A stretch of 64,000 nt of DNA. Source: Paraphaeosphaeria minitans (Eukaryota > Ascomycota > Dothideomycetes > Pleosporales > Didymosphaeriaceae). The notes beneath the pieces are model-generated. The model worked only from the letters and a program-made list of their open reading frames with translations, did not search any database and had not been told where the DNA came from. A program made the translations under genes and the position numbers. The stretch spans positions 868,001 to 932,000 of the forward strand of contig WJXW01000006.1 in NCBI GenBank assembly GCA_015832175.1, written 5' to 3'. Shown here piece after piece: positions 32,813 through 43,722 of the stretch (positions within the stretch are counted from its first letter, which is position 1; each line of letters begins with the position of its first letter).

Positions 32813-34507
32813 ATGAAGACGTACACGTCTCCCACCCATATCGACATCCCCACCACTTTGTCCCTTACACAGCTCCTCCACACCTCGACCACCCCGCCAC
32901 TGCCCCCGTCACACCTCATAGCCTCAGACTCACTCACCCACCGCTCTCTCACGCTCCACGAACTTCGCACGAACGCTGGACGCCTGGCAAATGGCTTGTC
33001 AAAGACAGTCAGACCGCGCGACCAAGCACGCTGGGCCGTCATCCTGCCCAATTCCTGTGACTATGTCGAGATCGTGCACGCGGTCCTCTGGACAGGCGGC
33101 GTGGTCTGTCCAATCAATCATGCGATCGTCGCGGCGGATATCGCCCACGGGCTGACGGTCACGAGACCTGATTTTGCCGTTGTGTACGGGCCTGTGATGT
33201 CGAAGGTGGAGGAGGCTATTGCGCTGGCAGTGAAAAACCTCCAAGCCCAGGGCGTATCCTGGAGCCCACCGACCATAATATCTATCGTCGAGCGCGCAGC
33301 GTCAAGCTCGCTGCAGTACAGACACATACCCGATGACTTCGCATCCTTTCGCGAACCACTGCCGATACCACAGTACGCCGACACCCGCCAGCGGCTTGCT
33401 ACCATCCACCTCTCCTCGGGCACGACGGGCGCGCCGAAAGGCGTCGAACTCACGCACCACAACTTCGTCGCCAATGTTAAGCAGCTCGAAGCCCACGACG
33501 CCCCGCAGTTCCACCGCGGCTCCGCCATCGTCGCCTTCACCCCCTTCGCCCACATCGGCAACACCACGTTCCCCTTCTTCCTCGGGCCCTACATGGGCAT
33601 CCACCATCATGCTATGCCCGTCTTCAGTCTGGAACCCTACGCGGCGCTCGTCGACTCCGTGAAGCCGACCATCTTCCAGGGCGTCCCCGCCGTCGTGCTC
33701 GCACTGGCAAACACCGATCTCACATCGCGCTTCGACTTCAGCCGGGCCGAGAAGATCGACTGCGGCGGCCCGCCTTTCCAGGCGGACATGTTGGATCGGC
33801 TCCTGAAGAAGGCGCCCTGGCGCATCAACCAGGTCTACGGCATGACGGAAGCCGCCGGGTACGTGGCGTACCAGCAGCTCTCCTCGACGCAGCCCGCCAC
33901 CTCGGTCGGGCCTCTGCTCCCCAACATCGTCGCCGTCCTGCGCGTCAACGGCGGCGCCGACGACGCGCCCGAAGGCGGGCCGGGCGAGCTGTGGCTGCGC
34001 GGCCCCAACATCACGCGCGGGTGCGCCTTCAACGAAGAGGCCAACCGCGCCGCGTTCCCGCGCGAGGGCTGGTACAACACCGGCGACGTGTGCACGATTT
34101 CGCCCGCCGGCGTCGTCAGCGTCGTCGGGAGGACCAAGGAGCTGATCAAGTACAAGGGGTTCCAGGTCAGTCCCTCGGAGCTCGAGACGTACCTGAACTC
34201 GCACGCGCACGTCGCCGAGGCGGGGGTGGGTGCGGTGTGGGACGAGAGCCAGTTGACGGAACTGCCGGTGGGGTATGTGGTGTTGAAAGCGCATCTTGTG
34301 GGGGAGGCGGCGCGGAAGGCGGCGTTGGTAGCCATTCAGCGGGACGTCGATGGGAGGGTGAGCGGGTATAAGAAGTTGAGAGGGGGTGTGTGGGAGGTGG
34401 AGCGGCTGTCGAGGAATGCGACGGGGAAGGTTGTGAGGGGGGAGTTGAGGAAGGCGAGGAGCGGGTTGAGTTCGTTGGAGAGGGAGGATCGTAGGGTGAA
34501 GTTGTAG
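32813..34507 (+). CDS. AMP-forming acyl-CoA synthetase (4-coumarate:CoA ligase-like), copy 2
   Basis: Single exon, 564 residues; the start at MKTYTSPTHIDIP was chosen because it matches the start of copy 1 (PKIYTSPYPPP), although the frame is open 42 codons further up. Motifs: P-loop HLSSGTTGAPKGVELTHHN, FAHIGNTTFPF, YGMTEAAGYVAYQ, NTGDVCTISPAGVVSVVGRTKELIKYKGFQV, and the C-terminal lysine in RNATGKVVRGELR. The enzyme should activate a carboxylic acid to its CoA ester. The C-terminal RRVKL does not fit strict PTS1. Divergent from AtuA-like 2. Confidence 0.93.
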   Translation: MKTYTSPTHIDIPTTLSLTQLLHTSTTPPLPPSHLIASDSLTHRSLTLHELRTNAGRLANGLSKTVRPRDQARWAVILPNSCDYVEIVHAVLWTGGVVCPINHAIVAADIAHGLTVTRPDFAVVYGPVMSKVEEAIALAVKNLQAQGVSWSPPTIISIVERAASSSLQYRHIPDDFASFREPLPIPQYADTRQRLATIHLSSGTTGAPKGVELTHHNFVANVKQLEAHDAPQFHRGSAIVAFTPFAHIGNTTFPFFLGPYMGIHHHAMPVFSLEPYAALVDSVKPTIFQGVPAVVLALANTDLTSRFDFSRAEKIDCGGPPFQADMLDRLLKKAPWRINQVYGMTEAAGYVAYQQLSSTQPATSVGPLLPNIVAVLRVNGGADDAPEGGPGELWLRGPNITRGCAFNEEANRAAFPREGWYNTGDVCTISPAGVVSVVGRTKELIKYKGFQVSPSELETYLNSHAHVAEAGVGAVWDESQLTELPVGYVVLKAHLVGEAARKAALVAIQRDVDGRVSGYKKLRGGVWEVERLSRNATGKVVRGELRKARSGLSSLEREDRRVKL

Positions 34508-35019
34508 AGTGGTTGGTATGGCCTTCAGATGGCTAGCCGGGTGACTTGAACGAACCTGGTAGGAAGGATGTCAGCTGTGAGGAACCCAACAGTTACGCAG
34601 CAGATGCACTGTGTAGAGCGAAATTATTTTGCCGTGCTTGAAAAGGTAGGCAGCTGCATTGTATCTGTCCCGGCGATTCAAGGTATCCCGGCATGCCTCT
34701 ACCATCGGCCCCTCTAGCCTCATGTTACCCAGACCATAGTACAGAGACAAAAGTCAGAGTACCATCACCCTACGCATTGCACTTCCTGTGAGATCAGAGT
34801 ATACTGTCCCTAGACGTCTGCCCTGTCCCGACACTGCGACGTATACCAACCCAACCCACCCCTGGAAACTCCAAAACTCCAATCCATGCACGCAACGTCC
34901 TTATTGGGTATATAACGGTGGTGTGCGAATCACACAACCAAGCCAGCCGCCGGGTATCAAACGCCTCCCATGCTAAAAACTCCACATCTCTTTGATTCAG
35001 GTCAGTTCGGTACGTTTTT
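34508..35019. other. Intergenic, end of the catabolic cluster
   Basis: 512 bp between convergent acyl-CoA synthetase 2 and the glycosyltransferase gene. No feature recognised. Confidence 0.5.
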
Positions 35020-36477
35020 TCATCTTGGATTCGCATGCGGGAAATGCGCGCCGCCCTTGCACTTCTTGCCGGCCTTGGTTTTGAACGCCTCGATCCGGTT
35101 CGTCATCCACCCGGACGTCGCCTTCTCCTGGCTGCCCACGGGCTGCGCGTGGCCCAGCCGGATACTTCGCGACAGCCGACACGTGTCCCCGACGTGCTCG
35201 TACTGCATGCATTTGTGGACGCGGGAGCAGGCCACTCGGCACGCCTCCCAGGACTTGCCGGCCGTTTTCTTGCCTGTGTATGCCAAGTCTTCAGACAGAT
35301 TCGTCCAGTCGTCTCTGCGCTCCTGCAGCGCGGGCTCAATGTGTGGGAACAGCGTCTCGAAAGTAAGCGGTTTTGCGCGCTGAGGGCGGCCAGCCTCCCA
35401 ACGCTCCAGACTCGCAGAATCGTCCGGGGAGAGGTGGTGCAGCGTCAGCACGGCCTCGCACCACTGCTCGGTGTTGAAGTGGAGGCTGGCAGGACTCTCG
35501 CCATTGAACATGGGCCAGTATCCGCGAATGGAGATGCCGCTTTCTTTGAGGACTTTTGCGAGGACTTCGTCGCCGCAGCACTCGTTGCGCACGTCTTTGC
35601 CGAACAGGTGTGTCCCCGGGCTGCGATGGTTCTCGGCGAACATGCGGCCGCGCGCCATGAGCTTGTTGAAGGCGCCGCGGGAGAGGACGAAGCCGCTTCC
35701 GCCGTGGGCGAAGACGGGCTTCTTGCGCGGCCACACGGGCGAGCCGAAGTAGTAGGGCGTTTTGGGGTCAAAGGAGGCGAGGAAGCGCTGCATGTTGTCC
35801 CAGTTGACGTACGTGTCTAGCTCCAGGAACAAGAACCAATTCGACTTGGGGCGCCGGGCGTCGGCAAGCTCAATGATGGGGAGGAACTTGTACTTGTCGA
35901 GGCGCCATCCCTCGGTTGTCTTTTCTTCGAGCACGGCCGCATGCCTAAGGGGCGGGAACAGAGTCAGTGTGTGTTACGACAGGATGGTGTGTTGATTTCT
36001 ACTGCGAGATAGACACGTCCACCTTGCGACCGGTGGTTTTGCTTACTGGATCTTGTCGTAGATGTCGAAATCAGGGTTGTTGTATTTGTATTCCGGACGC
36101 AGGTTGGCGAGCGCATCGACAATGTCGAATCCACCGTACTCGGCCTTGCGGTCTGAGAACAACAGCACATTGTGCGTGCAACGGCTGAGGCGCGCAAAGT
36201 AGGCAGGCAACTGGGTTGCGACCTGGCCGGCGCCCAGCTTCAACACGATGGTGACATCGTCGAAAGCGCCCGCCCGGAAAGGGGCGCAGTCTTCGCCGTA
36301 CTCGACGTCGGGCGCATTACTGTTCCGGCGGGCGTCGGAGTGCTCGGGGAGGATGTCGAAGCCGCGCTGGCCGAAGAGCAGACGTGTGACGAAGGAGACG
36401 AGGAGCAGCGTGAGGAGGAGGATGGCGGCACACAGGATGCGCGTCGGCGATAACCGCATCGTCTTGGGGCGCACCAC
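35020..36477 (-). CDS. GT31-like type II membrane glycosyltransferase
   Basis: Exons in minus order 36477-36047 and 35944-35020; 102-nt intron; 451 residues. A short basic N-terminus is followed by one hydrophobic span (ILCAAILLLTLLLVSFVTRLLF), giving a Golgi type II topology. The lumenal domain has FDDVTIVLKLGAGQVATQLPAYF, HNVLLFSDRKAEYGG, and the nucleotide-sugar segment NWFLFLELDTYVNWDNMQRFL with an ELD/DxD-like motif, then GSGFVLSRGAFNKLM and CCGDEVLAKVLKE. This pattern is that of fungal GT31-type (beta-1,3-galactosyl/fringe-like) enzymes. A Cys-rich end (CRVACSRVHKCMQYEHVGDTC) looks like a PAN/apple-type module. Sugar specificity unknown; probably unrelated to the cluster beside it. Confidence 0.85.
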
Positions 36478-37437
36478 GCATGTGCGGGAGGGTTGCTCCG
36501 ACTCGTAGCAAGACTCGATGGGAAGCTCCAGCCCGCGCGCTTTGGCCGTTTCCGGAGCCTAGACGCATGCACCACTGGCAGATGTACCCCCAGGCCTGGA
36601 GCAATTGTTTTCGCTCGAAACAGACACGGAGAAAACGATGGAGGAGAGCTGCTCGTCGCGCTTTCTGAGCCCTCCGAACTTTGGTGTGGCCACCAGCCAC
36701 ATGATGGGCTTGACGTCATGCTTGGCCAGCATTTCACTCTCTACCAAGTTGTGACGACTGGGCACACTTCAACGCCGTCTTGAACAACTCGACTACCAAT
36801 ACACCCCAATACACATGCCATGCCACTTTGTAGTAGTCTATTCGTCCATCCAGCCCGCCCAATGCAACTTCTACCCATCCATCCAGCCCGCCCAATGCAA
36901 CTTCTACCCATCCATCCAGCCCGCCCAATGCAACTTCTACCTCCCTCGCCAGCCGCCCCTTTACAATGCTCCGCTCGACATCCCTCCCCAAGACAAGAAA
37001 CGGCAAGCAGGATGAACCACACCCGCCGGTGCACGGAGCCGATGCTGTTCGTGGAGCCGGGCTATCCCGTTCTCTGGCCAGTGCTGCGTGATGCCTGACT
37101 TGCCTTAGGCCACGCAGTACGTTTAAGCAGTCACACACCTCTCAGCGGAGATGATCAACGGGCGAGTGACTACCTAACATCACGAAGTTGGGGACCAGCC
37201 TTTGTACAGAGTTTTACATTGCCAGCTACGACTACCAAAAAAAAACAAATCCAGAATGAAAAGCCTGTAGGTACAGTCATCAGGCTCGGTATGTCGTGGT
37301 TCCGTAGGAACAAGCCAACATCTCTTGAATGTGGCCCCACTCGCTCTATCTCCTAGGGTCTCGTGACCTCCGACATGTACTGAAATTCTTAAACCATCGC
37401 GGTCCTTTGGGTGACCGTGCCGTTATTCTTAAAATCG
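36478..37437. other. Intergenic with a small tandem repeat
   Basis: Promoter region of the glycosyltransferase and 3' flank of the next minus gene. Apart from the 33-bp repeat at 36846-36944 nothing is recognised. Confidence 0.5.
36846..36944. repeat. 33-bp tandem repeat, three copies
   Basis: CCATCCAGCCCGCCCAATGC plus AACTTCTACCCAT starts at 36846, 36879 and 36912. Copies are almost identical; the third diverges at its end. Confidence 0.9.
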
Positions 37438-39952
37438 TTACAGGCTAGGGTAGAAACCGTACCGTTCCTGGCAAGGCACAAAACATTGACAGCGAATCGG
37501 GTAGAATTCCTCAACAGCAGTCTCGTCTTGGACCAGCGAGCCTAGCTGCCGCTCCATATCCTTCTTCTCCAGTTGCAACGCGAGTCGTTCGTATCTCTCT
37601 TGACGCACCTGCATGATCTCTGATGGGGTCAGGTGAATACCGCCTCCATCAGGCGTACTGATCTCCTGCAACTCTTCCACTGTGAGCTTGAAAGGTTCTG
37701 GTGCGGGCGTGTCTTGGAGAGCCTTCATCTTGGTCTGACGTAAGCCCCAGAATCGTTCCTCTTCATGCTCATCCAAGAAGTTCTTGACGCTGACGTTGTC
37801 ATACGCCGCAAGCGCTTCGGCAATACGCTCGTAAAGTATCCTGAAAATCATTCGTGGACAAGGGGAGGTGATGTCGAACAGGGGACGCTCCATCTGATGG
37901 GTTTTGTTGACCCACGTCTTCTTTCGATTTGCCGGAAGACGAACAATGATCTAATAGTCACACCGTCAATAACCATCCTGCATGTTTCGAATCCTGGATG
38001 TTACCTACCTCGTTGAGCTGAGGCATCTTTTCAAACACATTGCAGGAGAGCGTGCAACGTTGCAGGCAATCTTTACCAAACTCGCCCGCCGTGACCTGGA
38101 AGAAACGATAGAAGCTGATGAAATCGAAGGATATATCAACCTTGCGAACTCCTTGTGAGAAGTCGCCGTACCGCTTCAGCTCAGGATAGATCTTTGGAGC
38201 GTCTCGGTAGACCACCGCAAGAAGACGACGGGAGCCATCCGGATGGAGAGGCGTACTGTTTGGCTCCGCAATCTGGGAGAAATGCTCCAATTGGGAGATG
38301 CGACCTGAAAGATTGGGCAAGCTGTAGCTGGTCATGCAAAGTCCTTTGTCAAAGATCTATGTTGTAGTATTAGTACCGGTTAAGTAATCAAGCAAGTACA
38401 ACATATGAACATAACTCACCAAGCTTCCGTTGAAACAAAGTCGCAAAGCGAGTGCACGGACCTGGATCGAGACGCGCAAAAGGGACTTCCATCGGCTGAG
38501 TCTATCAATAAGCTCGCAGGAACGCTTGTCGATCGTGCTGAGTCGGTCTACGCTTGTGGTGTCGTGAAAATTATCAGGGTGCTTTGGCGCCGTAACGATG
38601 CAGAACTGGATGATATGTTCTTTTAACTCCGTGGGGAGACCAGTCCAATTGAAGCTTTTGCCGTTCGCATTCCAGAATTGCCTCAGTGTGTCCCCCGAGG
38701 TCATGGCTCCAGAAACCTGTTGTAATCAGCTCCGTCAGTCCTCGAATTCTTCATTCATGTTTCACTCACTGGGAAATGCTCAGCTAGGAGCCTTTGCAGC
38801 GGCACCGGGTACTTGTCAGTGCACACCATAACTTTGCGGGTCGCGCGTCCCTTCCTGAAACAGCGCTTGCATAGCCAAATAAATTTCTGACTATAGTTCT
38901 GTAACGTTACATTCAGCTGGGGCGTAGCTGCATCATTATTCGGTTGGTGGCCAGATGCCGCAAGCTGAACGTCAATGTGAAGAGCAGAATGGGCCGCAGA
39001 TTGCATGCAGTATCTGCTCACGGTCTCCTTGACGAGCTCGAACGTTGATCTGCCGCATTCAAATTATTAGCTAAGCCTCACCCTATGTAACTTCACGGAA
39101 CACTCACACACACTCCTGAACCGAAGCTTTGGTGTTCGTTGTCCCCAGAAGCTCTGGTTTGCGTATGTTCATCTTCGAGTCCTTTATCTCAAGAGCAATG
39201 ACTCTGCATGATGGCTTTGGCGGGTGGGGATCGTGTTTTCCGTTGCTCTCCCTTTCAATCACGGTGGTAAGTGGAGAGTCTGCGGTCTTTTGAGCCTGCG
39301 ACCCCTTGCAGTCCATTTGCCCGCTGGCGTCCGGATAGGTTGCGCTCTCTATCGCCTTGTTTGAGCCGGCCTTCTTCGTTTTGTTTTTCTTCGCTTTTTT
39401 CTTTGCCGAAGTATCCCTCAATTGTCTGAACTTTTCGTTCGCTTTGTTGTGAGTATCGCGCCCGACTACTTTGTTGGATTCTATCAAGGACGGAATTTCC
39501 TGGGATTTTTTCTGCTGCAATTTCATCCCTTTGCACTTGATCTGCACTCGGAGTGGAGCAAGGTCAGTGCCCTTGACTGTGATGATGTCAGTATGGTCAT
39601 CATTCTCTCCATTTCTTGAGGTATCTGTCTTCCTCTTGACGCGGCTGCTCGCTTCTGGTCCAGCTTTTTCTGCTGCCTTCACTTTGTTGTGCATCTGCAC
39701 GGGCGGGGCGGCGGCTTTGACGTTCTTGTTCTGGTCATTTTTGCTGTCGCATCGGCTCTCAGACTGTGCTCCGAAATCCCAGGCCCTAGTAGTGAATTCG
39801 CGGGAAGACGCCTCCAATGCAGTGTGAGCTGGAGGTTCATCCCAGATTGTGTCATCGCGAATGACACGTCTGCCCAGCATCTCCTCTGGCGTCGCGAACA
39901 TCCACGCTTGCGACCCCCGAGAGGCACCGGGGCCTCTGCCGGGCCAAGCCAT
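37438..39952 (-). CDS. Five-exon protein of unknown function with F-box-like segment
   Basis: Exons in minus order: 39952-39108, 39049-38770, 38716-38420, 38356-38009, 37950-37438; introns 53-63 nt, all in frame, one with a TACTAATAC branch; 760 residues. Residues 1-280 are hydrophilic and Lys-rich (KKKAKKNKTKKAGSNK), possibly nuclear. Then comes a CxxC segment (IWLCKRCFRKG), a segment like an F-box start (FNWTGLPTELKEHIIQFC), and a C-terminal half with acidic and Gln-rich helices (HLTPSEIMQVRQERYERLALQLEKK). I recognise no named family for the whole. Splitting after exon 1 is possible but the first junction (GAGTGTGT-GTGAGT) is good. Confidence 0.7.
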
Positions 39953-41210
39953 GTTCCACGTAGGCTAGCGTGTGAGATAGTTAGTCAAACCCAGCAATGG
40001 AGCCTTGGTTGAGAGAAGTGTAACGCCCCGAAGTGTCAAGCGAACGGTCCAGCTCTGTTGTTCTGGGGAAAAGGCGTAAGTAGGAGCGGTATAAACGAGC
40101 TGTTGCGGTGTACCACCAACCGGCGCTGGATATGGGGTGGGTCGCTTCTGTTGCTGAACGGGTGGACCACAAGCGCTTGACAATAGTAGGGCCGCTAGAA
40201 TAAGAGCGACAGGTCGCAGCCTGCGGGGCAGGCCTAAAGGTGATGTTCAACGCCGAGCCTCAATAGTCAAGGCAGATCTTTCCACGCGGCAGTGTTGTTG
40301 ATGTCCTGTAGACGAAGGAGAGCCGACTGAGGCAGTGTTCTGATACAGTTTGATTAGTCTATGAGAGAAAGAATCCAAACGCGGTGAGGCTCATAATGGT
40401 GGAGTGTGGACGAAGCTCTTGCCAACTGAAGGGTAAGTGAGAGGGCGAAGAACGGGAGGGAAGCCACTACCAAAAGGCGGCACAGACCCACCCGTTGGCG
40501 ATTTTGCCTCATGATCGGGCCACGCGCTCACGCCTGTCCATGGTGTCAGTTCTATCCTTTATGATTTCACCCTCGAGAGATTGTTGTTCGACTGAGCCCT
40601 CAGGTGACTTTGCACGGATGCTGAGGATGTAGGTGGGGCACAGCGTCGGTGTCTACCCGGCCGGCAGAACGTTTTATTATCAGTTGTACGTAACGTATAA
40701 ACCGTTCTACAGGGTTCTCAGGTCATAGGAAGGAAGGTTGCAATGGATAGATATGTCCCCTTTCACGTGCAGGCATGTTATTGACAAGGGAACGAACGAA
40801 CACCGCTCGAAAGGAAATGGGAATGAAAATCGCAGCACAAAAAACTTGACTCGAGAGACTACGCGCAGCACGTTGATGGAAGCATGCGAAGTACCGATGG
40901 TATGCATTGCGAGCTTGAGGTATCCGGGCGACATGGGGTACACTGAGTTGCAGTCCGACAACCTCACCTTATTCAGTGACAAGGCGGACAAAAAAAGCAG
41001 ATATATCATGGTGTAGGAGGCGGCCAAGAGGAAATTGAGGCTTTAGGGTTTTGGAAGTGAAAGTGAGAGGACAGAGACGTTGGTGTGAGTGCCAAGCCTT
41101 GAGGGCGGAGTTCTTTCGGAGCAGGCAGCTCCTTCACCAATCGCCTTTCAGCTTCGCCGTCCACGCCCAACCCATCAACTTCCATAACATTTGCAGTTCC
41201 AGTCTCACGC
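39953..41210. other. Intergenic, no gene seen
   Basis: Divergent 1.26-kb region between the unknown 760-residue gene (-) and Med8 (+). A 92-codon + frame at 40738-41016 has no family resemblance. Confidence 0.5.
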
Positions 41211-42184
41211 ATGGCGTCAAATACGTATCAGGCTCCTACCGGGGAGCCTGCGAAGGCCGACATCGGCTTGCTTGAGTCGCTGCGGACTAGGTTGATGTCG
41301 TTGGTGTGGATTCTGGAACAGATGAAGAAAGAGCTTATGGCAAACCCGACAGCACCACCGGACTGGTAAGTCGCGCCTGGGATCGCATCGGTCTCGGAGA
41401 ATCTGCGAGAATTTCCTAGCAAATCTCCAAAATTTCCTAATCAGCATAGCTGTGTCACTCGCCTGCCCAATTGCTTACCGCGTCACATGACTTCCCATCC
41501 CAGTCTCAGAGGCTCCATCAATTGTCAGCATTGCTTCGATCCCCACGACTAATATCCTCCACCAGGCCTACCATCCAGCGCAGTATCTCCGCTGTCAGCA
41601 ACACCATAACCTCCATCCAGTCCTTCATCAACAAAGATCCAGAAACCCACTCCACCTTCCGCGCCCTCCACTCGTTCCCCATCCCGCCCTTCCCAACCGC
41701 AAACGAGTCGCTCGGAACTATCATAGACGCCATCTTATCCAAAGAGCCTGGAACAAAGGAAAAAGACTGGATCCTTGACAAAATTATCAAAGCTGCCGAA
41801 TTCGCGCATGTGCCTAGCGATTGGGACATCCAGGCGAAACCCCCAGCTGATGAGGAAGATGAGGATATGGACGAGGGTGGAGAAAGTGGTGTGAAGCTCA
41901 GAAGACAGAAGGCAAATTTGGACGAGGATCAGCTGGCAGATCTGTGGAAAGATGTGTATGATATCGTGAATGAGGTGGCGAATGTCTCCAATCAAAACCA
42001 GGAGGGGGATGACTCTGGTGCATCGGGCGATGAGGAAGACGAGGAGATGGAGGATGTGTTGGGTACGGAGACGCCTGCGCAGGGTGCAGCAGGCGAGAGG
42101 CAGGAGAAGGTGAAGAAGGAGCAGCCTATGATGTCGCTCGATACGATCCACAGGTTCATGTCGACGGGATCGACATTTCGGTAG
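41211..42184 (+). CDS. MED8: Mediator complex subunit 8
   Basis: Exon 1 is 41211-41365 and exon 2 runs to 42184; 275 residues. LLESLRTRLMSLVWILEQMKKEL followed by PTAPPDW, then QLSALLRS, RALHSFPIPPFPTANESLGTIIDAIL and KDWILDKI follow the fungal Med8 helical-bundle pattern; the end is acidic (DEEDEDMDEG, GDEEDEEMED). Mediator head subunit bridging activators and Pol II. The splice acceptor is unclear. The best CAG sites (41503, 41509) break the frame, and only the GAG at 41510-41511 restores it, so the exact junction and about five residues after PPDW are uncertain. Confidence 0.72.
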
Positions 42185-42372
42185 GCTCGGATTGTCCGGT
42201 GTCGTGGCAGGGTAGCGAACGAAAAATGGGCGGCATAGCTTCGGCGTAACGGAGCAGATATGATACCAACGGTCCAATCGGTTTGCAGGATTGAATCGCA
42301 AATGTTTTGGGTATAATGCTACAAAAGATCATCCTGATCTCGCGTCCTTCTTGGACACGACAGTCACCGAAT

Positions 42373-43167
42373 TCACTCCGGCTTCAAAGCGTATATCCGC
42401 ACAGGAAACAATTCTTTTGGAAACCCTTTCTGCAGCTCCGTCGCCACAACCTTCAAACCCGCATCCTTGAACAATTGCCTAAACTTCTCGTCCGACCGCG
42501 TCACACTTGAGTCCTCCTCATCATAGATATCCTGGCCCTTCAAATCCGTCGACAAATTCTCCTTCACAACGATCCACGACTGCGCCCCCTCCTCCGCATG
42601 TTTAATCCCCGCCTTACACCGCTGAAGATACGCGACGAGCTGCACGTCCGTCAAGTGCCCCAGGCACCACTGGTTCCATATCACGTCGTACACACCGACC
42701 TCGGGCTCCCAATCCTGCAGCCCCAGGTTTATCACCTCGCCAACCTGCCCCCTGGTGTTCCCAGCACCACCCTCACCCTCGCCATCCCCAGGCCACTCCC
42801 CGCTCTTCAAGCTCTGCACCAACTCATCGGTAAACTTCTTGACCGGCTCCACAACATCCACGCGCCTGCTCACCTTGAGCAGAAACTCCTTGGTTATCCT
42901 GCCGACGCCGGCGCCGCAGTCTGCGACTCTGTCGAGCAGGGGCATCGGTTGTTTAGTGGGCAGTGAGGATTTCGCGCGGCGCAGCTTGGTGAGGAAGTTG
43001 GAGGAGCTTTGGAGGTCGATGCGCGAGGTTTGCGGGTAGCCGCCTAGCATGCCTGTCGTGTCTGCTGAGACGGAGCTCCAGTATTCGATTGAGCGGTCGT
43101 GGTTGATGAGGGCATCGGGGGCGGAAGCTTCGGGGAAGGGGGGGTCGGTGGTCATGTCGACGCCCAT
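42373..43167 (-). CDS. Alpha-N-terminal protein methyltransferase (NTMT1/Tae1 type)
   Basis: Single exon, 264 residues from MGVDMTTDPPFPE; the second Met at 43155 is an alternative and the frame is open further upstream without family support. SAM-binding motif I is RVADCGAGVGRITKEFL, followed by VDVVEPVKKF, then YDVIWNQWCLGHLTDVQLVAYLQRCK and WIVVKENL. These are the signatures of the enzyme that methylates the N-terminal amine of Xaa-Pro-Lys proteins such as ribosomal proteins and RCC1. A low-complexity GEGEGGAGN loop is inserted mid-protein. Ends 190 bp from the Med8 stop, convergent. Confidence 0.93.
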   Translation of the reverse strand: MGVDMTTDPPFPEASAPDALINHDRSIEYWSSVSADTTGMLGGYPQTSRIDLQSSSNFLTKLRRAKSSLPTKQPMPLLDRVADCGAGVGRITKEFLLKVSRRVDVVEPVKKFTDELVQSLKSGEWPGDGEGEGGAGNTRGQVGEVINLGLQDWEPEVGVYDVIWNQWCLGHLTDVQLVAYLQRCKAGIKHAEEGAQSWIVVKENLSTDLKGQDIYDEEDSSVTRSDEKFRQLFKDAGLKVVATELQKGFPKELFPVRIYALKPE

Positions 43168-43722
43168 GCTGGGGTTGCGGTGCGTGGTGCGCGGTGGTGG
43201 GTGTGATGCGATTGCGGTACGGTCGCGCGATTCGGGGGAATGTGGGCCTTTGTGCCTAGCGGATCTTGTTTGTTCGATTGTTACGAGCGAAGAGGAATTC
43301 CGCGGCTTGCGTGTGACCGTACAATTGCAAAGAGTCGTTTGTACAGTAGTGGTGCGTTGGAGAAATTGAATCCCATGTTGTACCGAATGGAGTGGGGTAC
43401 CTACCGTACGGTACCTACCTAGCTCATGCACACGCGCCGGACAACCCCACGCGTTCTTCCTTCCACAAGCCCCCAATCGGACTACGAGTCTCAAAAAGCC
43501 CTGACGCGTTCAGTCCGAGGGCATTCAGCCTCAAGACCAGCATATGTGATTACAAAGCCACGGATTGTACGATTGTACCGTACCTCTCTTGTGGCTGGCG
43601 GGCGCTGTAAACGGGACGGCAGCCGATTACGGCAGGTCCAGGCGATCGCGCCTACTCCAGCGTGTCATCTGCGGGGTGGACCTCACGTACATCGTGCATA
43701 GATAAACCAGTTTCGTACCGAG
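43168..43722. promoter_or_regulatory. Divergent promoter region of methyltransferase and ALDH
   Basis: 555 bp. Contains the palindromic cluster GGTACCTACCGTACGGTACC around 43396-43416. No TATA box assigned. Confidence 0.4.

Noticed and set aside
36240..36737. 165-codon minus frame overlapping the glycosyltransferase start
   Set aside because: Out of frame with the GT31-like exon, Pro/Ser-rich shadow.
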